From: Tenericutes bacterium MZ-XQ
Lineage (GTDB): Bacteria; Bacillota_I; Bacilli_A; Acholeplasmatales; Acholeplasmataceae
Reading direction: 5' to 3'
Length of the DNA: 64,000 nt
Assembly: GCA_002838205.1 (NCBI GenBank)
Contig: CP017950.1
Span: 936,858-1,000,857 of the forward strand
Of this stretch, positions 57,539 through 64,000 are shown piece by piece (within the stretch, counting starts at the first letter, position 1; the number at the start of each line of letters is the position of its first letter). Below the pieces are notes generated by a model. It did not search any database. It saw only the letters and a program-made list of their open reading frames with translations, and was not told where the DNA came from. The position numbers were made by a program, and so were the translations under genes.

Positions 57539-59372
57539 GATCTTCACCTACCTCCAGCGTCTCTTCAAACGCTTTTTCTAATTTACCTTGGATATCCCAA
57601 AGCTTCTTGTATAAACCATCTTGTTGACTTAACACATCATGTGTACCAATCGCTTGAATTGTTCCCTTATCTAATACGATAATTTGATCTGCTTCTTTTG
57701 CTGTTGTAATACGATGAGTTATGATGATTGTTGTTTGTTTGTTTGATTTTGCTAATAGTGCTTGTCTAATCATAATATCAGTTTGTGTGTCAACAGCACT
57801 TAAGGCATCATCAAAAATAAGGATTGGCTTATCTTGAACAAGAACGCGTGCAATTGCAACTCTTTGTTTTTGTCCACCAGATAATGTTGTTCCTTTTTCT
57901 CCAACGATGGTTTCATATCCTTTTTTAAAGGTTCTAATATCTTTTTCAAGAGCTGCTATTTCAGCAGCTTTTATGACTCTATCTTTGACAGCATCTTTGT
58001 GTGCGATCGCGATATTCTCATAGACTGTTTTTGAATATAAGAATGGATCTTGTAAAACAACACCAATCTGTCTTCTAATATACTTTTTACTAATATCTTT
58101 TAACGCGATGCCATCGATAAATATATTTCCGCTTTGATATTCATGCATACGCATTAATAAATTGATAATGGTCGATTTACCACTACCTGTACGTCCAATA
58201 ATCGCTACGGTTTGACCAGCTTTGATACTAAAATTAACATCTTTAAGTAAGTGTTCTTGTGTATCAGGAAACTTAAATGATACATTAGAAAACTCAATAT
58301 TTCCATTGATTTTAGGTTCTTCTTTGCCATCATTTTCATATTCACTAGACTGTTCTAAAATGTGGTGGATACGATCAGATGCAACAAGTGCTTTTCCATA
58401 ATCATTGATGATTCGCCCTAATCCTCTGACTGGCCAAATAAGCATACCAACTAATGATAATGAAGCAACGACACCAGCAGCGTCCATCGTCTGATTTCTA
58501 ACAGCATAAACACCAATAGCGATAATCACTAGATATTGCGTGATACTGATAAAATCCATAGATCCCCAGTATATAGCTACGATACTGTTTGCTTTTTTTA
58601 ATGCATCAGCATATTCTCTATTTTTATTTTCCATTTTTGTGACTTCAAATGCTTCATTAGCAAAAGCTCTAACAACTCTAGAGCCTGATAAGTTTTCTTG
58701 AACAACGGTCATCATCTTAGATTCAGTTTCTTCAATGTTTTGGAAAATCTTATCTATTTTAATAAAGTATATAATTGAGGCAGTTGCTACCAAAGGTACA
58801 AGCGATAGCGATATCCATACCATGGTAGGATTAATATAATATAATTGGTAAGCACCAAACAGTAGTGTTACTAACAAATAAACAAAGTCTAACATTCTTG
58901 TTGTCAAAAATGTTGTTGTTGCTTCAACGTCAGTTGTACATCTTTGAATTAAATCTCCAGTGTCAGCATTATTATGAAACTCATAATTCAGGTCTTGAAT
59001 ATGGCCATATAAACGTATTCTTAGTTTTTCAGCAAGTTTTTCTAATAACGCACCTTTGATCCAAAGTTCAAAAAACCGCAAACTAAATCTAAAGACTTGT
59101 AAGATAAGTAATGCACTAGCAATTCTTAATATTATATTTAAGACTTCGGTATCTTGTCTAAAAAAGTTTAACAAAAAAGTAGGTAGGTTTACTTCACCTA
59201 CGCTCACTGTTTGATCAGCAATACCTGGTTGTGCTAATAATGTTTTAATTAAATATTGTGTAAATAAGGGTACATTAGAATATGTATATTGATGAACTGC
59301 TGTTAAAATTGCAGCAATCAAAAATAAAAACCCGAACCCCTTAGCTAAGCTAAACAATTTTATTGTACGCAT
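57528..59372 (-). CDS. ABC exporter half, degenerate-site NBD (second pair)
   Basis: 614 residues with six membrane helices and an NBD with Walker A GRTGSGKST, signature LSGGQKQ and Walker B ILIFDDALSAVD, again Asp for catalytic Glu. An extended external loop between helices 1 and 2 (YLIKTLLAQPGIADQTVSVG) is unlike the first pair. AAGGAGG precedes two adjacent ATGs; 59372 has the better spacing, 59375 is possible. First gene of the two-gene operon. Substrate unknown. Confidence 0.9.
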   Translation of the reverse strand: MRTIKLFSLAKGFGFLFLIAAILTAVHQYTYSNVPLFTQYLIKTLLAQPGIADQTVSVGEVNLPTFLLNFFRQDTEVLNIILRIASALLILQVFRFSLRFFELWIKGALLEKLAEKLRIRLYGHIQDLNYEFHNNADTGDLIQRCTTDVEATTTFLTTRMLDFVYLLVTLLFGAYQLYYINPTMVWISLSLVPLVATASIIYFIKIDKIFQNIEETESKMMTVVQENLSGSRVVRAFANEAFEVTKMENKNREYADALKKANSIVAIYWGSMDFISITQYLVIIAIGVYAVRNQTMDAAGVVASLSLVGMLIWPVRGLGRIINDYGKALVASDRIHHILEQSSEYENDGKEEPKINGNIEFSNVSFKFPDTQEHLLKDVNFSIKAGQTVAIIGRTGSGKSTIINLLMRMHEYQSGNIFIDGIALKDISKKYIRRQIGVVLQDPFLYSKTVYENIAIAHKDAVKDRVIKAAEIAALEKDIRTFKKGYETIVGEKGTTLSGGQKQRVAIARVLVQDKPILIFDDALSAVDTQTDIMIRQALLAKSNKQTTIIITHRITTAKEADQIIVLDKGTIQAIGTHDVLSQQDGLYKKLWDIQGKLEKAFEETLEVGEDHAS

Positions 59373-59445
59373 CATCTTCCCTCCTTAGCCTTAAATAGTA
59401 TATATGATTATATTTTTTTAGTCAATAGTATTTGGCTTAAATAAG

Positions 59446-59473
59446 CAAAAAAATAAGGTTTATCACCTTATTT
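59446..59473 (-). terminator. Terminator of HTH-TPR gene
   Basis: AAATAAGGT and ACCTTATTT stem, 5-nt loop, followed on the minus strand by TTTTTTTG-type bases. Confidence 0.85.
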
Positions 59474-59485
59474 CTTATGTTTTTC

Positions 59486-60718
59486 TTAAGCAAAAGCTAA
59501 GTGGTTGAGTTTTTTTACAAAGATTCGATATAACGAAACAGCGTCTTTATAATATTGATGTTTGACTAACATTTGCTCACAATCTTTAAGCAAATAGTTT
59601 AGTATTTCATAATCTTCTGTCATGCCATGAAATGTTAATATGTCTCTTTTGATGTAACTCATTTGTTCTTCTTGAGTCGATTTGTACTTATGTTTTAGAT
59701 GCTTGAAAATAACGTTTAGCCTTGCATTGTTAATATCTTGATGAGTTTCAATAAATTGAATGATTTTTTTAGTTTCATTTAAGTGTTCCAGTGCCATAAC
59801 ATAAAGTATCATCCAATCGATAGATTGATCTTTATACATTGTAGCGATACTTAAAACTCTGTCATAGTCTCCCTTGTATGAGAAACATTTAGCTTTTAGA
59901 TACTGTCTATCACAATCTTCAAACTCATCAATTTGATCGATTTCTTGGATGATACAATCACATGATCTATGTTTTGCTTCATGTATGAGTTTTTCAAGAT
60001 GAATTTTTTTGAACTGTGAAAAAAGGTGTTTTTGTATGAGTGCATGCTTGTATGTCTCATATGTATCATGAATCATTGTATAATTATTAAGTTTAAATGC
60101 ATGCCTTGTTTTACCTTTAAGAATTAGTAACTTAATTTTTTCATGTTCGGGATTAAAAGCCTCAATGGTGTTTAACAAATCGACACCTTCAGAATATCTC
60201 ATTGCATCGTATAAAATACGGTCAACTAAAAGCATTGCAGTCATGAAAGCTTCTTCTGGCATAGATAATATGGAACTCACTATTTTTTTATAATAATACT
60301 CTATTTGAGCACTGTCCTCATGAAGTACGTGATAAGCGAAATTGATTAAGACCGATTCATAATCTTCACGTGTTTCAAAGTCTTTAAGTAGAGAATGCTC
60401 AATTTTTTGATCTAACAAGATCGCACGAATAATCATTTCAATATGAGTTTTAAATTCATCACTATCATAGACATAATCTTCTTTGATGTTGAACCTCTTT
60501 TTTAATAGATCAACATATTTAGCACTGGGTTTAATGATGTTATTTTCCAGCTTCGATAAGTAAGATACACTACATATATCTGCACTAGCTTCCTCCAAAG
60601 TCATTTTCAACTCATCTCTTTTATACTTGATTGCTGATCCAAAAGGTAATCCAACACACTTATTATTGGATTGCCTCTTTTTTATAATGTGGTTTAGTTC
60701 TGTTAAATTAATATACAT
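59486..60718 (-). CDS. HTH regulator with TPR-like helical domain
   Basis: 410 residues. Helix-turn-helix of XRE type at about 28-85 (SAIKYKRDELKMTLEEASA then SVSYLSKLENN), followed by about 300 residues of helical, TPR-like sequence. This is the layout of Rgg/PlcR-like (RRNPP) peptide-responsive regulators, but no pheromone gene is seen nearby, so peptide sensing is only a suggestion. AGGAGGGG lies before the ATG. It stands alone between the nth operon and the ABC pair, both on the same strand. Confidence 0.75.
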   Translation of the reverse strand: MYINLTELNHIIKKRQSNNKCVGLPFGSAIKYKRDELKMTLEEASADICSVSYLSKLENNIIKPSAKYVDLLKKRFNIKEDYVYDSDEFKTHIEMIIRAILLDQKIEHSLLKDFETREDYESVLINFAYHVLHEDSAQIEYYYKKIVSSILSMPEEAFMTAMLLVDRILYDAMRYSEGVDLLNTIEAFNPEHEKIKLLILKGKTRHAFKLNNYTMIHDTYETYKHALIQKHLFSQFKKIHLEKLIHEAKHRSCDCIIQEIDQIDEFEDCDRQYLKAKCFSYKGDYDRVLSIATMYKDQSIDWMILYVMALEHLNETKKIIQFIETHQDINNARLNVIFKHLKHKYKSTQEEQMSYIKRDILTFHGMTEDYEILNYLLKDCEQMLVKHQYYKDAVSLYRIFVKKLNHLAFA

Positions 60719-60790
60719 GTTACCCCTCCTGGTTGTTATTATCGTATTCTATTGTATATTTTTAATCTTTTTAAATCCGTTAAAAATTAG

Positions 60791-60815
60791 AAAAAAAATG
60801 AGTTGTCGCCAACTC
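60791..60815 (-). terminator. Terminator of recG-plsX-rnc-nth operon
   Basis: GAGTTG and CAACTC pair around a 4-nt loop; on the minus strand ATTTTTTTT follows. It lies right after the nth stop. Confidence 0.85.
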
Positions 60816-60819
60816 ACTG

Positions 60820-61455
60820 TCATCTATACTCATATTTTTCTTTGAATTTACACATATCAAATAAAGGACATACACTACACTTAGGGTTCCTTGCTAAACA
60901 ATGATATCTTCCAAAGAAAATTAATTGATGATGAGCTTGTTGCCATTTGTCTTTCGGTATTTTTCTCATTAATTTGTTTTCTATGGTTAATACAGAATCC
61001 CCAACTTTTGCGAATCCCAATCTTACAGATACTCTAGCAACATGCGTGTCCACCGCTAATGCTGGTATATGAAATGCATTACTTAAGACGACATTTGCTG
61101 TTTTTCTGCCAACGCCTGGTAAAGATTCTAAATCTTTTCTATTTGAAGGTACTTCACCTTCAAATTTATCGACTAAATCTTTCGATAAGGCTTTGATGTT
61201 TTTCGCTTTATTTCTATATAAACCTATAGTTTTAATACATTTTTCAATATCCTTCTCGTCTGCTTTAGATAACTCATAAGGTGTTGGATATTTATTAAAT
61301 AATGCTGGTGTTACTTTGTTAACTGCAATATCAGTTGTTTGTGCACTCAGTGCAACAGCAACTAGTAATTCAAAATTGTTGTTATGTTTAAGTTCAACAG
61401 TCGCATTAGGAAACATTTGATCAAGCGTTTCTAATATATAATCTGCATTTTTCAT
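60820..61455 (-). CDS. nth: Endonuclease III
   Basis: DNA glycosylase/AP lyase removing oxidised pyrimidines; 211 residues. Helix-hairpin-helix LPGVGRKTANVV with catalytic Lys, catalytic Asp in AVDTHVARVS, and a C-terminal 4Fe-4S site C-x6-C-x2-C-x5-C (CLARNPKCSVCPLFDMC). Its ATG overlaps the stop of the DnaD-like gene by ATGA, as commonly seen for dnaD-nth pairs in Firmicutes. Confidence 0.96.
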   Translation of the reverse strand: MKNADYILETLDQMFPNATVELKHNNNFELLVAVALSAQTTDIAVNKVTPALFNKYPTPYELSKADEKDIEKCIKTIGLYRNKAKNIKALSKDLVDKFEGEVPSNRKDLESLPGVGRKTANVVLSNAFHIPALAVDTHVARVSVRLGFAKVGDSVLTIENKLMRKIPKDKWQQAHHQLIFFGRYHCLARNPKCSVCPLFDMCKFKEKYEYR

Positions 61456-62066
61456 TTTATACTCTTGAAGATTTCATCAAGTGCTTCATCAACATCTTGA
61501 TCAATCTCAATTTGCTTAATAGGTTGTTGTGTAAGTAGTCTTTCAACATATTTTACACTAATTTTTTCTTCAGCTTGATCTATAGATTTAACAATTTGAT
61601 CATATGAAAAGTGATCATCTTCAAACCACTTCCTAATATTTTCTAACTCATATGACTTTAATGGTCTTCCTAATCCTTGTTCAAACTTCAAGATCACCTC
61701 ACTTACTTCATTTTCAATCATTTGTTTCTGTTTATCTTTTTCTTCTTCGATATACAGCTTTTCTATTTTATCAAAAGTTGGGCCTAAATCAAATATCTCT
61801 CGTTCTTTTTGATCTTTTAATTCTAAAGATATGGTTAGAAATCCTTTTTCTAATAAAGATTCTACAATTTCTCCTATTTCATTTGAATGATATTCAACTC
61901 TTCTAGATATTGCAAGTGTTGAAAATGTCTTTCTTTTTTTATAAATAGAAAATAGTGCAATTAACACAGTCAATTCTTGCATGGTTAAAGAAAGTTTTCT
62001 ATACTCCTTGAGTAAAATTCTTTCAATTGCAAAATCATATTCATCATATAATCTCTTTAAAATCAT
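61452..62066 (-). CDS. dnaD: DnaD-like replication protein
   Basis: 204 residues. N-terminal winged-helix-like part (about 1-100, LTMQELTVLIALFSIYKKR) and a C-terminal DnaD/DnaB_2 domain (VILKFEQGLGRPLKSYELENIRKWFEDD... YDQIVKSIDQA, about 125-185). DnaD helps load the replicative helicase in Firmicutes. The dnaD-nth linkage, as in Bacillus, supports the name. It overlaps the end of rnc by 23 nt with GAAGGG as SD. Confidence 0.82.
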   Translation of the reverse strand: MILKRLYDEYDFAIERILLKEYRKLSLTMQELTVLIALFSIYKKRKTFSTLAISRRVEYHSNEIGEIVESLLEKGFLTISLELKDQKEREIFDLGPTFDKIEKLYIEEEKDKQKQMIENEVSEVILKFEQGLGRPLKSYELENIRKWFEDDHFSYDQIVKSIDQAEEKISVKYVERLLTQQPIKQIEIDQDVDEALDEIFKSIK

Positions 62067-62718
62067 AATTACCCTTCTTTAATGCGTCGTGTGCAGCATT
62101 TTGTTCTGCTTCTTTTTTTGATCGGCCCATACCGGTACCGAGTACGATATGATTATCAAGTTTCACAGCCGCTTCGAAAATTTTATTGTGTGAAGGGCCC
62201 TGTTCTTTGATAATATGATAACTTATATTTCTCTTATCCCCGCTTTGAATATACTCTTGAAGTGCAGATTTATAATCTTTTATTCCCCATACTAGATTCA
62301 AATGTGGTACAACGATTTTATGAAATAATTTTCGGGCTTGCTTAAATCCCAAATCCAAATAAACAGCTCCAAATAAAGACTCAAATGCATCCGCAATCAT
62401 TGCAGGATTTGGTCCTCTCAACTGTTCACCTTTACCCAATCTTAAATATTGATCTAAATGTATTTTTTCCGCGAAGATTACAAGTGCTTCTTCACAAACT
62501 GCTTGAGCACGTCTTTTTGTAAGTTCGCCTTCATCAGCTAAATCTTTTTGATAAAGATAATCGCTAGTCAGTAGTTCAATGACTGCATCACCTAGAAATT
62601 CTAACTTTTCATTATTATCCGTTTGATTTTCATAAGCGAATGATGCATGTGTCAACGCTTGAACATATAGAGATTCATCCTTATATAAAAGATTTAACTT
62701 TTTAAGTAAATCTTTCAT
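62044..62718 (-). CDS. rnc: Ribonuclease III
   Basis: Double-strand RNA endonuclease that matures rRNA and mRNAs; 224 residues. RNase III signature NEKLEFLGDAVIELL (about 37-51) and the second acidic motif DAFESLFGAVYLDLG, then a C-terminal dsRNA-binding domain ending GRSKKEAEQNAAHDAL. Starts inside the plsX stop (ATGA overlap). Confidence 0.97.
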   Translation of the reverse strand: MKDLLKKLNLLYKDESLYVQALTHASFAYENQTDNNEKLEFLGDAVIELLTSDYLYQKDLADEGELTKRRAQAVCEEALVIFAEKIHLDQYLRLGKGEQLRGPNPAMIADAFESLFGAVYLDLGFKQARKLFHKIVVPHLNLVWGIKDYKSALQEYIQSGDKRNISYHIIKEQGPSHNKIFEAAVKLDNHIVLGTGMGRSKKEAEQNAAHDALKKGNYDFKEII

Positions 62719-63722
62719 GAATTGTCAACTTCCTTTTGTTCTAATGCTTCAGTAACTTTTTTGATGACTTCTGCTTCAACCATCTCTTTGGCTTGTCTTA
62801 TACCATTGAAAAAAGCATAATCATTCGAAGACCCATGAGCTTTAATGACGATACCATTAAGACCCATCAATAATGCACCACCAACTTCAGATGCATCTAG
62901 TGATTTCTTAAAATTACTTAAGTTCTTTTTCATCAGTAAAGCACCAATCTTACCTAAGAAAGTTGCTTTAATTTCTCTTTTTAAAACCATGCCTAAACCT
63001 TTTGCGGTTCCTTCCATGGTTTTCATGACGATATTCCCAGTAAATCCATCTGATAATAAAACATCTGCTTCCGTGGTAAAAACTTCTTTGGGTTCTAAAT
63101 TGCCATAAAAATTAATGTTTTTATCATTTTTTAAGAGATTAAAAGTTTCTACGTCTAATTCTCTACCTTTACCTTCTTCTGTTCCAATATTGATCAAAGC
63201 AACTTGTGGGTTTTTTCTTTTCAACACTTTCTCAGCAACAACTGATGCATAAACAGCAAAATCTCTTAAATGTTCTGCTTTAAAATCTACGTTTGCTCCA
63301 GAATCTAAAAGTATTCTTCCTCTTCTATCATAAGAAGGAATAATTGGGGCAATCGCTACTCTTTTCATTGAAGGCATTCTTCTAACGATAAAATGCCCAC
63401 CAACAACAAGCGCTTGAGTAGGTCCAGCACTTACCACTGCATCAGCTTCATTGTCTTTTAAAGCTTGAAGTGATTTAAACATTGACATTTCTTTATTGGT
63501 TCTATATTGTTTGATTGGGTCTTTTTCACCCATGTCCAAATAAAAAGGCGTATGAACAACTTTAAGTCTTGGATGTGATTTAAGATAAGGTTTCATCTTT
63601 TCTTCATCGCCAAACAATGTTATTTCTATTTGATCAAATTTTTCAAGTGCTGCTAAAGTACCTTTAACAATTGGCTCTGGTGCATAATCTCCACCCATGC
63701 CATCTACAGCTAATCTTATCAT
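62715..63722 (-). CDS. plsX: Phosphate acyltransferase PlsX
   Basis: Makes acyl-phosphate from acyl-ACP for phospholipid synthesis; 335 residues. Typical N-terminus IRLAVDGMGGDYAPEPIVKG and later SAGPTQALVVGG, DSGANVD, SDGFTGNIVMKTMEG. AGAAGG precedes the ATG. TATAAT at 63748-63753 on the minus strand, with a weak -35 inside the end of recG, may be an extra promoter. Confidence 0.97.
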   Translation of the reverse strand: MIRLAVDGMGGDYAPEPIVKGTLAALEKFDQIEITLFGDEEKMKPYLKSHPRLKVVHTPFYLDMGEKDPIKQYRTNKEMSMFKSLQALKDNEADAVVSAGPTQALVVGGHFIVRRMPSMKRVAIAPIIPSYDRRGRILLDSGANVDFKAEHLRDFAVYASVVAEKVLKRKNPQVALINIGTEEGKGRELDVETFNLLKNDKNINFYGNLEPKEVFTTEADVLLSDGFTGNIVMKTMEGTAKGLGMVLKREIKATFLGKIGALLMKKNLSNFKKSLDASEVGGALLMGLNGIVIKAHGSSNDYAFFNGIRQAKEMVEAEVIKKVTEALEQKEVDNS

Positions 63723-63753
63723 AAGTCTACCTTCTTTCGTATGTATAATTATA

Positions 63754-64000
63754 TCATATTTTTATATTGTTTTTAATGTATCTAAGCAAATATTTATATT
63801 TTGCGTTTGTATAAAAATCTTTTTGTTGCATCAACCATTCCACATTTTTAGATGCCTCTAATAAAATCGGATAGTCGCTTAACAAATCTAAGAAGTTAAA
63901 ATTCAAATAACCACTTTGCTCACTTCCTAAAAAATCACCAGGCCCTCTTTGGACAAGATCATATTCTGAAAGCTTAAATCCATCATCAGTTTTTGTAAGC
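63754..64000 (-). CDS. recG: ATP-dependent DNA helicase RecG, C-terminal end only
   Basis: I translated 82 codons up to the TGA at 63754. The segment DGFKLSEYDLVQRGPGDFLG followed by SEQSG is the conserved C-terminal RecG motif (RGPGD, then G-x-x-QSG). RecG remodels stalled forks and Holliday junctions. The 5' part lies beyond the window. It is 31 bp upstream of plsX. Confidence 0.9.
   Translation of the reverse strand, partial: LTKTDDGFKLSEYDLVQRGPGDFLGSEQSGYLNFNFLDLLSDYPILLEASKNVEWLMQQKDFYTNAKYKYLLRYIKNNIKI

Noticed and set aside
1-64000. tRNA, rRNA or tmRNA genes
   Set aside because: No GC-richer segment with a TpsiC-like GTTCRA arm or other RNA landmark was found on reading through the gaps.

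Overview
The window is AT-rich, densely packed, low-GC Gram-positive-type DNA. It uses TGA as a stop codon: dnaE, uvrB and the dnaD-like gene all end in TGA, two of them inside ATGA overlaps. This excludes the Mycoplasma/Spiroplasma code. Low GC, the standard code, a PPi-dependent phosphofructokinase beside an ATP-dependent one, pyruvate phosphate dikinase and strong Shine-Dalgarno sequences point to an Acholeplasma-like Mollicute. This is an inference from content; no rRNA or tRNA gene is present to confirm it.

Layout. 1-7.0 kb: cysK-cysE (cysteine synthesis), a metallo-beta-lactamase-fold hydrolase, a nitrilase-family amidase, and an operon of M32 carboxypeptidase, serine dehydratase and a 23S rRNA methyltransferase. 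7.0-9.1 kb: an intact IS1634-family element flanked by a 42-bp direct repeat. 9.1-13.3 kb: a metal-homeostasis operon (ZIP transporter, DtxR/MntR-type repressor, two MgtE transporters) with a perfect 16-bp palindrome at its promoter. 13.4-20.9 kb: a Gfo/Idh/MocA oxidoreductase, an IS1595-like element inside a terminator T-tract, a heterodimeric ABC exporter, and a four-gene SHOCT/DUF2089-type cluster with one 45-residue gene. 20.9-27.8 kb: pepT, a Sel1-repeat protein, an SGNH hydrolase, uvrB and a Na/Pi-cotransporter-PhoU protein. 27.9-30.9 kb: a second IS1595-like element abutting an IS91-like HUH transposase gene with a small zinc-ribbon partner. 31-39 kb: PPi-linked glycolysis (ppdK, pfkA, divergent PPi-PFK) and a membrane-protein pair with an M20 peptidase. 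39-46.8 kb: a giant repeat protein gene with a CvpA-like N-terminus, broken by an in-frame TAG. 47-64 kb: a PAP2 protein, an XRE regulator, a cation efflux protein, dnaE, a flavodoxin, a DUF5011-type surface protein, a second ABC pair, an HTH-TPR regulator, and recG-plsX-rnc-dnaD-nth.

How genes work together. pfkA, PPi-PFK and PPDK form a glycolysis able to use pyrophosphate as phosphoryl donor and to recover ATP from PEP. The ZIP/repressor/MgtE operon looks autoregulated by metal. cysE-cysK consumes serine, and sdaA deaminates it.

The most unusual signal lies in the leaders of the two IS1595-like transposase genes. Each leader starts at the predicted transcription start with GCCAAACAA. Each carries three complementary block pairs in the crossing order A-B-C-A'-B'-C'. 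The base-pairing is kept although the block sequences differ between the elements, which is what covariation in a pseudoknotted or switching RNA would look like. I do not know a described RNA with this layout.
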